Shown: positions 1 to 9,181 of the stretch, piece after piece
Layout of the letters: the number at the start of each line of letters is the position of its first letter
Numbering within the stretch: the first letter of the stretch is position 1
Assembly (NCBI RefSeq): GCF_015523155.1
Contig: NZ_WAKW01000067.1
Span: 1-44,593, forward strand
Direction: 5' to 3'
From: Methanothermococcus sp.
Lineage (GTDB): Archaea; AGJL01; Methanococci; Methanococcales; Methanococcaceae
Length of the DNA: 44,593 bases
The notes under the pieces: generated by a model
What the model saw: the letters and a program-made list of their open reading frames with translations, nothing else
Told to the model about the DNA's origin: nothing
Databases searched by the model: none
Translations under genes and position numbers: made by a program

Positions 1-37
1 TTTCCTGGCCAGTTGTGGTTCTAACGGCAAAAATCAT
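1..37 (-). CDS. nusG: Transcription factor NusG/Spt5, N-terminal fragment
   Basis: Only the first 12 codons lie in the window. They read MIFAVRTTTGQE, the typical start of archaeal NusG/Spt5 (family knowledge), which binds the RNA polymerase clamp and promotes elongation. The ATG is preceded by GGTGAT at the usual spacing. The order ftsZ, secE, nusG is the conserved archaeal arrangement. The 146 bases between secE and nusG are AT-rich with TATA-like stretches, so nusG may have its own promoter. The rest of the gene runs off the left edge. Confidence 0.8.
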   Translation of the reverse strand, partial: MIFAVRTTTGQE

Positions 38-183
38 ATATATCACCAGATTAAATAATAAAAATTAGAAAAGTTTTTTATATCTATAAAAGCCATATTA
101 AAACTTTTAAAATAGAATTAAACATCTTTAAAAGAAATTATAAAGTTTTCAAAAAAATATTAGGTATTTATTTTATATATATC

Positions 184-438
184 TTATGGTTTTATAAAAT
201 CTTTAATGTATGTTATTGGAACATGTATTACATAGCCAATAGCACCAAGAAGGCATATTCCAAGGCCTGTTACTTTGGATACATTCAAAAATTCATCTTT
301 TGTAGGTTTTCTTGAAATCATTAAAACCCTTTTACATTGATTTAGAAATGATTTTAATTCATCAATTTTTGTATTTATTTTTGATTTATTTATATTATTA
401 GCATTGTTGGAATTATTCTTTTTTACCTCTTTTGCCAT
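184..438 (-). CDS. secE: Preprotein translocase subunit SecE (Sec61 gamma)
   Basis: An 84-residue protein with a polar, Asn/Lys-rich N-terminus, an amphipathic stretch around residues 22-42, the family motif RKPTKDEF (residues 43-50), and one hydrophobic segment at about 55-78. This is the single-span architecture of archaeal SecE, which clamps the SecY channel in the membrane. It starts 20 bases after the ftsZ stop on the same strand and precedes nusG, a conserved archaeal neighbourhood. Length and motif fit well. The Asn-rich start (residues 8-18) is lineage-specific padding. Confidence 0.9.
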   Translation of the reverse strand: MAKEVKKNNSNNANNINKSKINTKIDELKSFLNQCKRVLMISRKPTKDEFLNVSKVTGLGICLLGAIGYVIHVPITYIKDFIKP

Positions 439-458
439 AATATTCCTCTATAAACTTA

Positions 459-1550
459 TTAGATTGTAGGGATATCTATAAATACTTTCTTAGTTCCCTT
501 GGGTGTATTAAATGGACATATACCTGAGGATTTTGTTCCAGTAATTATTAACAATACCCTTAATACATTCTCAGAATTTTCATCAATTGTAGTTCCCCAA
601 ATTATTTTTGCATTCTCATCTAACCTCTCTGAAACTGTTGAAACTATTTCTTTTGCTTCATCAAGGCTCATATCATCAGGACCTATTATATGAATCAGAG
701 CTCCCGTGGCTCCATCTACATCAACACACAACAATGGACTGTTCAATGCCATATTTATAGCTTCTTTTGCTCTCTTCTCAGAGTCACTTTCGCCAATACC
801 CATCATTGCTATACCGCCATTACTCATAACAGCCCTTACATCTGCGAAATCTACGTGTATATCCCCAACATTTTGAACTAAATCAATCATTCCTTTTACT
901 GAATTTATTAATAACTCATCTGCAACTTTAAACGCTGTCCTCAAAGGCATATTTGGGACAATCTCTAACAATTTATCATTTGGTATAATAACAATTGTAT
1001 CTGCTGCTTCTTTCAATTTATTCAATCCTGTAATTGCATTATCCATTCTAACTTTCCCTTCCATTGAAAATGGCAGTGTAACTACTGCAACAGTTAATGC
1101 ACCCATTTTTCTGGATATTTCTGCTACAATAGGGGCTGAACCAGTTCCAGTTCCACCACCCAAACCGCATGTGATGAATACCATATCTGAATCTTGGAGT
1201 GCTTTTTTAATATCTTCTGCATTTTCTTTTGCGGATTCTTCACCCTTAGTAGGATCTCCTCCAGCACCTAAACCCCTTGTTAGGTTTCTGCCTATCAATA
1301 CCTTTTTATCAGCTTTTGTTTTTATTAACTGCTGGGCATCAGTATTTATTGCCACAGTTTTTGCATCCTTTACTCCTTCAATTGTAAGCCTATTTATAGC
1401 GTTATTTCCTGCACCGCCACAACCTACCACTGTAATTCGAACTTTTGATTCATTTATTAATTCCAAAAGTTCTCTATCAACATCGGAGAGGTTATCCATA
1501 TTTTCTTGCAAGGGATTATCTTCAATTGATATGTTTTTTAAGAATTTCAA
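459..1550 (-). CDS. ftsZ: Cell division protein FtsZ
   Basis: A 363-residue tubulin-like GTPase that assembles into the division ring at mid-cell. The nucleotide-binding region has VGCGGAGNN at about residues 42-50 and the tubulin signature GGGTGTGSAP at 131-140. The T7 synergy-loop region NVGDIHVDFADV follows at about 227-238. The start is TTG, chosen because AGGTAATATC lies directly upstream and no other start has a comparable site. The N-terminal 35 residues are a variable extension. It heads a minus-strand unit with secE and possibly nusG, and is divergent from top6A across 254 AT-rich bases that must hold both promoters. Archaea often carry two FtsZ paralogues; the sequence alone does not settle which this is, but the secE linkage favours FtsZ1. 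Confidence 0.96.
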   Translation of the reverse strand: MKFLKNISIEDNPLQENMDNLSDVDRELLELINESKVRITVVGCGGAGNNAINRLTIEGVKDAKTVAINTDAQQLIKTKADKKVLIGRNLTRGLGAGGDPTKGEESAKENAEDIKKALQDSDMVFITCGLGGGTGTGSAPIVAEISRKMGALTVAVVTLPFSMEGKVRMDNAITGLNKLKEAADTIVIIPNDKLLEIVPNMPLRTAFKVADELLINSVKGMIDLVQNVGDIHVDFADVRAVMSNGGIAMMGIGESDSEKRAKEAINMALNSPLLCVDVDGATGALIHIIGPDDMSLDEAKEIVSTVSERLDENAKIIWGTTIDENSENVLRVLLIITGTKSSGICPFNTPKGTKKVFIDIPTI

Positions 1551-1804
1551 GATATTACCTCCTAATAACTTATATATCTTATAATAATAGATATATATTT
1601 TTACGATAATGTTAAATAAATTATTTTAAAGGATTATAATATATAAATAATAATTATATATATAAACATAATCAATATTTTTATTTTTTATGTTATTAAA
1701 TATAAAAATTATCATATAAAAATCATACTAAATATTAAACTACTATAATTTACATATATTTTAATTTATTTTTAATTTAATATATTAAGTTTAACGGTGG
1801 AACT

Positions 1805-2902
1805 ATGATATCATCAAAAGCAAGAGAAGATGCCAAGAAAAAAATTATTGATGTTGCAAATCAGATGTATAATTGCTTACTTAATGGAAAAAGACCAAAA
1901 CTCAAATTTCCAGTTAGAAGTTTAGCAAATGCTAAGTTTGACCGGGAAAGGGGAACATTCGTATTGATAGGCAAGGAAAAAGAGAGGACTTTAACAGTTA
2001 ATCAGGCTAAAATATTTGCACAAACTGTAAAAATGATGGAATTTTCAAAAGAGCTTTTAGATACCAACGATTTTTCAACACTTAGGGAAGCATATTATGT
2101 TTCAAAAAACTGGGGAGAAGCAAGATTTGATGACCAGCAGCCTTCAAATAGTGTTATAGAGGACCTTGAAGCTGCTTTGGATTTTTTAAGAGAGGAACTT
2201 GGGTTTATACCTGAAGAAGATGGTTCTTCTGTTGTTGGACCTCTCAAAATCGTTGATAAATCACCAGAAGGAGAGGAATTAAAGATAGATTGTGAAAAAT
2301 TGGGCACTGGTGCATACAACATCCCAAACGATATTACAAGATTGGAATTTGAAACAGATGCAGATTTTATACTTGCAATAGAAACAGCAGGTATGTTTGC
2401 AAGATTGAATGCTGAAAAATTCTGGAAAAAACACAATTGCATTTTAGCATCCTTAAAGGGTGTTCCAGCTAGGGCTACAAGGAGATTTATAAAAAGATTA
2501 AATGAAGAACAAGGTCTGCCTGTTTTAGTATTTACAGACGGTGACCCCTATGGTTATCTTAACATTTACAGGACATTAAAGGTAGGAAGTGGTAAAGCCG
2601 TTCATTTAGCTGAAAAACTTGCAGTTCCTGATGCTAGATTAATTGGTGTTACGCCTCAAGATATTATCGATTATGATTTACCCACCCATCCTTTAAAAGA
2701 CCATGATATTAAAAGATTAAAGGATGGTCTAAAAAACGATGATTTTGTAAAAAGTTTCCCTGAATGGCAAAAAGCATTGAATCAAATGATTGAAATGAAA
2801 GAAAGGGCAGAACAACAATCTCTGGCAAAATACGGTTTAAAGTATGTTGTTGAAGAGTATCTTCCAGCAAAGATTGAAGATAAAAGAACATGGTTACCTT
2901 AA
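1805..2902 (+). CDS. top6A: DNA topoisomerase VI subunit A (Spo11-like)
   Basis: A 365-residue A subunit of type IIB topoisomerase, which cleaves both DNA strands and passes a second duplex through with the ATPase subunit B. The winged-helix/5Y-CAP domain ends in LREAYYVS, where Tyr98 (the second Tyr) aligns with the known catalytic tyrosine of Top6A/Spo11. The Toprim domain follows with Glu193 in IETAGMF and the DGDPYG motif (Asp245, Asp247) that binds magnesium. The start ATG is preceded by GGTGGAACT. Subunit B is not beside it here. endA follows in the same direction after 54 bases. Confidence 0.96.
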   Translation: MISSKAREDAKKKIIDVANQMYNCLLNGKRPKLKFPVRSLANAKFDRERGTFVLIGKEKERTLTVNQAKIFAQTVKMMEFSKELLDTNDFSTLREAYYVSKNWGEARFDDQQPSNSVIEDLEAALDFLREELGFIPEEDGSSVVGPLKIVDKSPEGEELKIDCEKLGTGAYNIPNDITRLEFETDADFILAIETAGMFARLNAEKFWKKHNCILASLKGVPARATRRFIKRLNEEQGLPVLVFTDGDPYGYLNIYRTLKVGSGKAVHLAEKLAVPDARLIGVTPQDIIDYDLPTHPLKDHDIKRLKDGLKNDDFVKSFPEWQKALNQMIEMKERAEQQSLAKYGLKYVVEEYLPAKIEDKRTWLP

Positions 2903-2956
2903 TTAAATCGAAAATTTATACCACATATTATTTTATTTTTTAAATTAGGGGAAAAT

Positions 2957-3478
2957 ATGGCTAAAAAACCAATTATGGCGAAGCTTTCAGATGAAAGAGT
3001 TTTAATATTCAGTAGAGATGGTATTTCAAGATTAAATGCAAAAGGATACGGCGAATTAAATGATAATTTTTTATCCATTTCATTAATAGAATCTCTATAT
3101 TTGGTTTCTAAAAACTGGATTAAGATTAAAAAAAAAGATAAATTTTTATCTTTTGAAGAATTATATGACTATGCACACAGCATTGATGAGAGATTGTGCA
3201 TAAAATATTTAGTTTATAAAGATTTAAAAAATAGAGGTTATATAGTTAAAACTGGTTTAAAATACGGTTCTGATTATAGATTATATAGTAGAAAAAATAT
3301 CAACGAAGTTCATTCTGAATATCTTGTTAAAGTTTTTTCCGAAGATAGACCTTGTGCTATTTCGGAGCTCACAGGTTTTGTAAGGGTGGCACATTCTGTA
3401 AGAAAAAAACTTATAATTGCCATTGTGGATGATGATGGTGATATTGTTTATTATAATATGGGATATTTACGACTTTAA
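2957..3478 (+). CDS. endA: tRNA-intron splicing endonuclease
   Basis: A 173-residue homotetramer-type archaeal splicing endonuclease that recognises bulge-helix-bulge motifs in pre-tRNA and pre-rRNA and cuts both exon-intron junctions. The catalytic triad expected from the family is present: Tyr110 in DYRLY, His119 in VHSEYLV, and Lys150 in SVRKKL. The C-terminal core ELTGFVRVAHSVRKKL is highly conserved. The length matches the one-domain homotetrameric form of Methanococcales rather than the fused 2x-domain homodimer. The upstream AGGGGAAAAT supports the ATG. It may be co-transcribed with top6A. Confidence 0.96.
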   Translation: MAKKPIMAKLSDERVLIFSRDGISRLNAKGYGELNDNFLSISLIESLYLVSKNWIKIKKKDKFLSFEELYDYAHSIDERLCIKYLVYKDLKNRGYIVKTGLKYGSDYRLYSRKNINEVHSEYLVKVFSEDRPCAISELTGFVRVAHSVRKKLIIAIVDDDGDIVYYNMGYLRL

Positions 3479-3544
3479 ATATATGATTAATATAATTAAA
3501 TAAATAATCAAATAAATGCATAAATAACTAAATAAGGTGATACT

Positions 3545-4576
3545 TTGAAACTTATGCCAGAAAATGAGAAAAAACTTATTATAGATATCTTGATGAAATA
3601 TGGGGTAAATAAAAAAGACGCAGAAACCACAGCAAATATATATGTTGAGGCGGATTTAAAGGGTTTTACATCGCATGGAATTGGAAGATTCCCTCAAACA
3701 ATAATAGGTCTTGAAGTGGGAAATATCAAACCAAATCCAAAAATAAAAGTCATAAAAGAAAGCCCCGCAACTGGGACAATTGATGGTGGTATGGGATTGG
3801 GTTATGTAATTGGTGAAAAGGCAATGAATATGGCTATTGAAAAGGCTAAAAATGTAGGTATTGGTGCAGTTGCCACTGTTAATGCAAATCACTTTGGCAT
3901 TACGGGACATTACTCAGAAATGGCACTTAACGAAGATTTAATAGGTATGGCAATCACAAACACAGAACCTGCAATGGCTCCCTTTGGAGGAATCAAAAAG
4001 ATTTTGGGGACAAATCCAATAGCAATAGCAATTAAAGGAAAAAAACATAAATATTCTCTCGACATGGCTACTGCATCCATTGCCCGAGGTAAAATATACG
4101 AAGCTTTAAGAATTGGTAAAGAAATTCCAGAGGGCTGTGCAGTGGACAAAGATGGAAATATAACTACAAACCCAAAAAAAGCATTAGAGGGTAGCATACT
4201 TCCATTTGGGGGACCTAAGGGATATGGTCTTGCTTTGGCTGTTGAAATCATTTCAGCAATAGGAGGTGCCCAAATGGGAACAAATGTAAAGGGAACAGCA
4301 AATCCAAAGGACAAATGCACAAAAGGAGATTTCTTTATGGCAATAGACCCTGAATTCTTTGGAGATAAAAATGAATTCATGGAAAAAGTAGATAATCTTA
4401 TAGAGGAGATAAAAAATTCAGATCCGGCAGAAGGATTTAATATATTAATTCCAGGAGAAATTGAAAAAATGAATATTGAAAAAAACAAAAATGGCATTGA
4501 AATAGATGATAAATTATATTATAAATTAAAAGATATTTGCGATAAAAATGGAATGGCTATTGAAGATTATTTTTAA
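3545..4576 (+). CDS. comC: L-sulfolactate / L-malate dehydrogenase (NAD-dependent, LDH2 family)
   Basis: A 343-residue member of the LDH2/MDH2 oxidoreductase family, which is not the Rossmann-type malate dehydrogenase. Visible landmarks are SHGIGRFP near residue 43 and NANHFGITGHYSE with the likely catalytic His116. In Methanococcales the characterised member is ComC, which interconverts sulfopyruvate and L-sulfolactate in coenzyme M synthesis and also acts on other 2-hydroxy acids. I therefore favour ComC, but malate activity is possible. The start is TTG: the ribosome site GGTGATACT sits directly before it, whereas the next ATG three codons in has poorer spacing. It stands alone between endA and secF. 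Confidence 0.85.
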   Translation: MKLMPENEKKLIIDILMKYGVNKKDAETTANIYVEADLKGFTSHGIGRFPQTIIGLEVGNIKPNPKIKVIKESPATGTIDGGMGLGYVIGEKAMNMAIEKAKNVGIGAVATVNANHFGITGHYSEMALNEDLIGMAITNTEPAMAPFGGIKKILGTNPIAIAIKGKKHKYSLDMATASIARGKIYEALRIGKEIPEGCAVDKDGNITTNPKKALEGSILPFGGPKGYGLALAVEIISAIGGAQMGTNVKGTANPKDKCTKGDFFMAIDPEFFGDKNEFMEKVDNLIEEIKNSDPAEGFNILIPGEIEKMNIEKNKNGIEIDDKLYYKLKDICDKNGMAIEDYF

Positions 4577-4647
4577 AAATATATTTATATAATATTTTGT
4601 TAAATAAGAATTATTATTTATATTTATTATTAATTGGAGGGAATTAA

Positions 4648-5496
4648 ATGAAAATAAACTATAAAGTAATGGCAAGTATTCCCATAATATTAACCATTAT
4701 TTCGGCTGTTTTTGTATATGCCCATGGATTGAAGGAGAGTATCGATGTAAGCGGAGGTACAGAAATAACAATAACATCACCTAACAATGTAGATATCATT
4801 AAACTAAAAAATATGCTTCCAAATGGAGTTAAAGTTAAGAAATCCCAATCTGCATCTGGGACATTTGTTATAATAGATGCTGGAAAGAATACAGATGTAT
4901 CTCAAATTGAAATAACTTTAAAAAAATTTTTTGGTGTGAATGATCTAAACGAGCTTCAATATTCACAAAAACAGATTGGAGCATCATTGAGTGAAAAGTT
5001 CTGGAGGGATGGATTTAAAGCTGTTGGATTTGCATTTCTCTTTATGGCTATTGTTGTATATCTTGTATTTAGAACGCCAATACCAAGTGCAGCCGTTATT
5101 CTTGCAGCAGTGTCAGATATAATAATTGCAGTTGGCTGTATGAGTTTATTTGGGATACCCATATCAACAGCCACAGTAGCAGCCCTTCTTATGCTCATTG
5201 GATACAGTGTTGATACAGATATTATGCTCACAACAAGGGTGCTAAAAAGAAGATTAGGAAGTTTAGATGAAAGAATAAAATCATCTATGAAAACTGGAAT
5301 AACAATGTCTATAACAACTATTGTAGCTATGTTTGTATTGTATTTGGTAGTATCCTATATCGTTCCTGCTGCAAGTTTATTGAAGAATATATCTGCTGTT
5401 ATATTATTTGGATTAATTGCAGACTTAATGACTACCTGGATGACAAATGCGGGAATTTTAAGATATTATGTTTCAGAGTATAAAGGTAGAAAATAA
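4648..5496 (+). CDS. secF: Protein-export membrane protein SecF
   Basis: A 282-residue accessory subunit of the Sec translocase, RND-related. It has a first membrane span at about residues 8-26, an extracytoplasmic domain beginning with the conserved VSGGTEITI stretch, then about five further spans from residue 122 on. The motif GYSVDTDIMLTTRVLKR matches the conserved region of TM4 in SecF. Archaea lack SecA, so the role of SecDF is thought to be late in export or folding on the outer face. secD follows 45 bases later; F-before-D is the common archaeal order. Confidence 0.94.
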   Translation: MKINYKVMASIPIILTIISAVFVYAHGLKESIDVSGGTEITITSPNNVDIIKLKNMLPNGVKVKKSQSASGTFVIIDAGKNTDVSQIEITLKKFFGVNDLNELQYSQKQIGASLSEKFWRDGFKAVGFAFLFMAIVVYLVFRTPIPSAAVILAAVSDIIIAVGCMSLFGIPISTATVAALLMLIGYSVDTDIMLTTRVLKRRLGSLDERIKSSMKTGITMSITTIVAMFVLYLVVSYIVPAASLLKNISAVILFGLIADLMTTWMTNAGILRYYVSEYKGRK

Positions 5497-5541
5497 AATT
5501 TAAAAATCTCTATGAATTTTAAAATAATTGAGGGATATATT

Positions 5542-6714
5542 ATGAAACTACTGAAAGATAGTAAAATACTAATCCTAATTGGATTTATTATTTTATCGAT
5601 ACTTTTAATATCTTTTAAAGGAATTTCCTTTGGGGTAGATTTAAGTGGTGGTTCTACAATTGTGCTAAAAACTAATGAACCCCTTTCAGAACAGAACATG
5701 ACTGTTGTAACTACCATATTAACAGAAAGACTTAATGCAAATGGTTTAAGTGATATAACAGTATATCCAAGGGGAAATGATGAAATAATTGTTGAAATTC
5801 CAAAAAATGCTGATTTAGATAGAATAAAAAAGATTTTAACACAGCAAGGGGTGTTTATAGCTAAAATTGATAACATCACGGCATACACTGGACAGGATGT
5901 AGCTTATGTTGAAGAACCTGGAATAACACCATCAGGATATGGCGTAAGTTTTGAATTAACATCAGAGGGAGCCAATAAATTTGCAAAAGTTGCATATGGA
6001 AAAGGAGGTCATAAGGTTGAACTTTATATGGATGGCAAATTGGTAAGTAATCCCACACTTTCCCCAGGATTGGCAGACGGAAAACCCCATCCCGACCAAA
6101 TAATTACTGTTTCAGGGAAAAATCCTACCAAAAATGATGAAGACGAGGCTTGGGCAATATATACCGCATTGAAATCGGGTTCTCTACCAGTTAAAGTTAG
6201 TATCGAATATGTAAATTCCATATCTCCAACACTTGGGAAAGATTTTATTAAAGGAGCAGGGATAGCTGGATTAATTGCATTTTTAGCCGTTGGAACTGTT
6301 GTTGCCATTAGATATAAAAAACCAATAATTGTGCTTCCTATTATGCTAACCTGTGCCTCTGAAATTTTACTTATACTTGGATTTGCGTCGGCAATTGGCT
6401 GGAAACTCGATTTAGCCTCAATTGCTGGAATCATAGCATCTGTTGGGACGGGGGTTGATGACCAGATAGTAATAACTGATGAAATATTATCAGGGGAATC
6501 GAAAAAAGTAAAAAAAAGTATTAAACAGGCATTCTTTATCATATTTGCAGCAGCAGGGACTACAATTGCAGCAATGCTTCCATTATTTGTTATGAGTATT
6601 GGAATGTTAAGAGGATTTGCTATTACAACAATAACGGGGGTATTAATTGGTATATTCATTACAAGACCTGCATTTGCAAGAATTGTTCAATATGTGGTAA
6701 AAAAAGGATATTAA
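5542..6714 (+). CDS. secD: Protein-export membrane protein SecD
   Basis: A 390-residue partner of SecF. It has one N-terminal span (about residues 8-25), a large extracytoplasmic region opening with FGVDLSGGSTIVL, and a C-terminal bundle of five spans. The charged motif GTGVDDQIVITDEIL, shared by SecD/RND transporters, lies in that bundle. An in-frame ATG ten codons upstream (5512) has no ribosome site, while the chosen ATG follows GAGGG and begins directly before the first span. The gene ends in a T-rich run (about 6716-6732), a likely terminator for secFD. Confidence 0.93.
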   Translation: MKLLKDSKILILIGFIILSILLISFKGISFGVDLSGGSTIVLKTNEPLSEQNMTVVTTILTERLNANGLSDITVYPRGNDEIIVEIPKNADLDRIKKILTQQGVFIAKIDNITAYTGQDVAYVEEPGITPSGYGVSFELTSEGANKFAKVAYGKGGHKVELYMDGKLVSNPTLSPGLADGKPHPDQIITVSGKNPTKNDEDEAWAIYTALKSGSLPVKVSIEYVNSISPTLGKDFIKGAGIAGLIAFLAVGTVVAIRYKKPIIVLPIMLTCASEILLILGFASAIGWKLDLASIAGIIASVGTGVDDQIVITDEILSGESKKVKKSIKQAFFIIFAAAGTTIAAMLPLFVMSIGMLRGFAITTITGVLIGIFITRPAFARIVQYVVKKGY

Positions 6715-6878
6715 ACTTCTTCCTTTTTTATATTTTTTAAATTAATTAAAATAATTTTTAGAGTAATTATATCTAAAATTTAGGAGCACTATTTTTATTA
6801 TGATATGCATTATTAGTAATTAGATGTAGAATGATATTTTATAATATTCTATAAAAATATTCTAAATTAGGGATGTGT

Positions 6879-7880
6879 ATGGATATAAAGAGAATTTTAA
6901 AAAATATATTATTATATGGCATAGGCATTATTATCATATTGTTGATAATGTGGCATATAGGTATTAAAGAAATCATTGTAGTATTTTTATCTATGAATAT
7001 ATATCTTTTTTTAGTAGCATTATTTATGTATCTTCTAACTATTTTTATCATTGCGATGCGTTGGAGGTCCATATTACTAATAAATAATTGCAGTGCAAAA
7101 TTTATAAATTTACTTTTGTTGATTTTAATGGGTCAATTTATAAACAACATAACACCATCTATGAAAGGAGGAAGTGAGCCATTTAGAGCATATTATCTTT
7201 CAAAATTAGAAAATATCCCAAATCATATTTCATTTTCAAGTGTAGTAATTGAAAGATTGTTAGATACATTGGTATTTTTAATATTAACATTTTTTGTAAT
7301 TATATATTTTGTGATAAATGGAATTATCTATGTAAAGGAACTCATATTTGTATGGGTTGTTATTGGCGGATTAACTATTTTAGGTTTATATGTTATAATG
7401 CATAAAACACTAGCTTTTAAAATCGCATTAAAAATAGCAAAAATTGTAACAAAATATTCTTCAAAAACCATAAATGAAGATAAGATAAAAGAATCCATAC
7501 GTTTATTTCAAAATAATATAAGATTTTTTAAAAATAATAAGAGTAAAATAATCATACCATTTATACTATCATTTGGCTGGTGGATTCTTGATATTATAAG
7601 AATATACATATTATTCTTAGCAATTAAATGTAATATTTCACTTTTAGCTGTATCCTCAACATATTTGGTGTCTCTTCTTATAGGAATTATTCCAACATTG
7701 CCTGGAAGTCTCGGAACCTCAGATGCTGTAATGATTGGTATGTATTCGCTATTTAATGTATCCTATTCAAAAGCCGCCGCTGGAACAATTTTAGATAGAA
7801 TAATTTCCTATGGATTAGCCACAATAATGGGGGCTCTTGCATATGAAATAATAAAAAAGAAATTAAAAAATAAAAAATAA
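6879..7880 (+). CDS. Flippase-like multi-span membrane protein (UPF0104/YbhN family)
   Basis: A 333-residue integral membrane protein with about eight hydrophobic segments. Family-like features are the MGQFINNITPSMKGGSEPFRAYYL block (about residues 85-110) and a C-terminal IPTLPGSLGTSDAVMIGM block. Both are typical of the UPF0104 / lysylphosphatidylglycerol-synthase membrane-domain family, whose members are proposed lipid flippases or transferases; the true substrate is unknown. The soluble transferase domain of bacterial MprF is absent. An ATG two codons upstream (6873) is possible, but AGGGATGTGT spaces better to the chosen ATG. The neighbours give no functional clue. Confidence 0.75.
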   Translation: MDIKRILKNILLYGIGIIIILLIMWHIGIKEIIVVFLSMNIYLFLVALFMYLLTIFIIAMRWRSILLINNCSAKFINLLLLILMGQFINNITPSMKGGSEPFRAYYLSKLENIPNHISFSSVVIERLLDTLVFLILTFFVIIYFVINGIIYVKELIFVWVVIGGLTILGLYVIMHKTLAFKIALKIAKIVTKYSSKTINEDKIKESIRLFQNNIRFFKNNKSKIIIPFILSFGWWILDIIRIYILFLAIKCNISLLAVSSTYLVSLLIGIIPTLPGSLGTSDAVMIGMYSLFNVSYSKAAAGTILDRIISYGLATIMGALAYEIIKKKLKNKK

Positions 7881-7922
7881 TATAAAAATATAAAAAAAAA
7901 AGATAATAAATTTGGTGAAACA

Positions 7923-8342
7923 ATGGTAATCAATATTATCACTGGAAGAATGATGAAATCTATTAAAGCATTTAAAGGTTCAAAACCAATTTATAATAAA
8001 AATGGGCTTTTAATTGTAAGGGGTGTTTGTAGAGATAAGGACTTTGAAAATTACGATTCAATTAAACAATATCTTGAAAGTAAATTGAAAGAAAATGGTT
8101 TTGAAATTATAGATAATGATGAGATGGTTTTATTTATGGAAAAAATAGATGATAAACTTGGGGAAGAAAGCACCATATACCCAGATACCTTTGGATTTGA
8201 GATTTTAAAAAAATCTTTTGAGGATATGGGATGTAAATGTGATTATGCCGTTGGAAAAAAAGGAGAGCTCATGCTTGGAATAAGTTTATGGTATGATAAA
8301 GTTAGAAGAGCTCCGAAGTTTGTAGAGGTTGTTTGTTGCTAA
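7923..8342 (+). CDS. Conserved methanogen protein, possibly DUF2120
   Basis: A soluble 139-residue protein with no membrane segment and no catalytic motif I can name. It resembles the methanogen-restricted DUF2120 proteins in length and composition, but this is recall, not a search. It ends in two cysteines (VVCC), and a third and fourth occur at MGCKCDYAV (about residues 103-108), so metal binding is conceivable. The start is supported by GGTGAAACA directly upstream. It follows the flippase-like gene by 42 bases and faces hypB tail to tail across a 34-base T-rich gap that can terminate both. Confidence 0.7.
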   Translation: MVINIITGRMMKSIKAFKGSKPIYNKNGLLIVRGVCRDKDFENYDSIKQYLESKLKENGFEIIDNDEMVLFMEKIDDKLGEESTIYPDTFGFEILKKSFEDMGCKCDYAVGKKGELMLGISLWYDKVRRAPKFVEVVCC

Positions 8343-8376
8343 ATTTATTTTTTTATTTTTTATTCTTTATATTTTA

Positions 8377-9048
8377 TTATTCTTTTATTAATTCATTCCT
8401 TGTTTTTTCAATAAATTCGATGACTTTATCAATTCCTTCATCATTTTTTATCGAGGTTAATATTACATCCATATTATCGTTTAATTGTTCTGCATCTTTT
8501 TTCATCTTTACAGGGTCGGCACCAACGGCATCTGCAATATCTGTTTTATTTATAATAGTCAAATCTGCGGTTTTAAATATCATAGGATGCTTTTCAACTG
8601 TATCATCTCCCTCTGTAACGCTGACAACCACTATTCTTTTATGAGTTCCTAAATCAAAATCAGCAGGGCATATCAAATTTCCAACATTTTCTATAAATAA
8701 TATATCGATATTGTCCAAATCTAAGTCTGTTAGAGCATGCCCAACCAAATGTGCATCTAAATGACATTCTTTTCCTGTATTCAAAGGTACAACTTGAACA
8801 TTGTGGCTTTTCATTCTCTCAGCATCGTATTTTGCTATAACATCACCTGCAATACAGCCTATTTTATACTTGTTTTTTAAATTTTCTATCAATTTTTCTA
8901 TAAGAAGTGTCTTTCCGCTTCCTGTTGCCCCCATAAAGTCAAAGGCAACTACCTTATATTTATTTAATAATTTTCTATTTTTATCTGCATGTTTTTTATT
9001 AGCTTTAAGTAAATCTTTTCCTATATCTAATATACTTACAAAATGCAT
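8377..9048 (-). CDS. hypB: Hydrogenase nickel incorporation GTPase HypB
   Basis: A 223-residue SIMIBI-class GTPase that delivers nickel, with HypA, to [NiFe]-hydrogenases. The P-loop is GATGSGKT (residues 40-47) and a base-specificity motif INKTD lies near residue 186. The GTP-dependent dimer metal site is intact: Cys95-His96 in GKECHLD, His104, and Cys127 in LICPAD. There is no His-rich N-terminal tail for nickel storage, as usual for archaeal HypB. GGTGATAAC supports the ATG. It is a single gene here, without hypA. It serves the [NiFe]-hydrogenases of the cell, not the iron-only Hmd encoded 6 kb away. Confidence 0.96.
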   Translation of the reverse strand: MHFVSILDIGKDLLKANKKHADKNRKLLNKYKVVAFDFMGATGSGKTLLIEKLIENLKNKYKIGCIAGDVIAKYDAERMKSHNVQVVPLNTGKECHLDAHLVGHALTDLDLDNIDILFIENVGNLICPADFDLGTHKRIVVVSVTEGDDTVEKHPMIFKTADLTIINKTDIADAVGADPVKMKKDAEQLNDNMDVILTSIKNDEGIDKVIEFIEKTRNELIKE

Positions 9049-9181
9049 GTTATCACCCTATAATTATATATTCAAACTCTAAAAATTATAATATTAAAAC
9101 CTATTTATTAATTATGACATACATATAATATAATTTATAATAAATAAAAATATATATCGAAAATAAAATTTTGGTGAAATA

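Noticed and set aside
1171-1584. 137-codon plus-strand ORF across the 5' part of ftsZ
   Set aside because: It is the antisense shadow of a well-supported ftsZ gene and has no ribosome site or recognisable motif.
1551-1804. Small gene or RNA in the ftsZ/top6A gap
   Set aside because: The sequence is almost pure A/T with only TATA-like stretches; no ORF with a ribosome site and no stable stem was seen.
5512-5541. Upstream ATG as the start of secD
   Set aside because: There is no ribosome site before it, while GAGGG precedes the ATG at 5542, and the first membrane span begins right after that.
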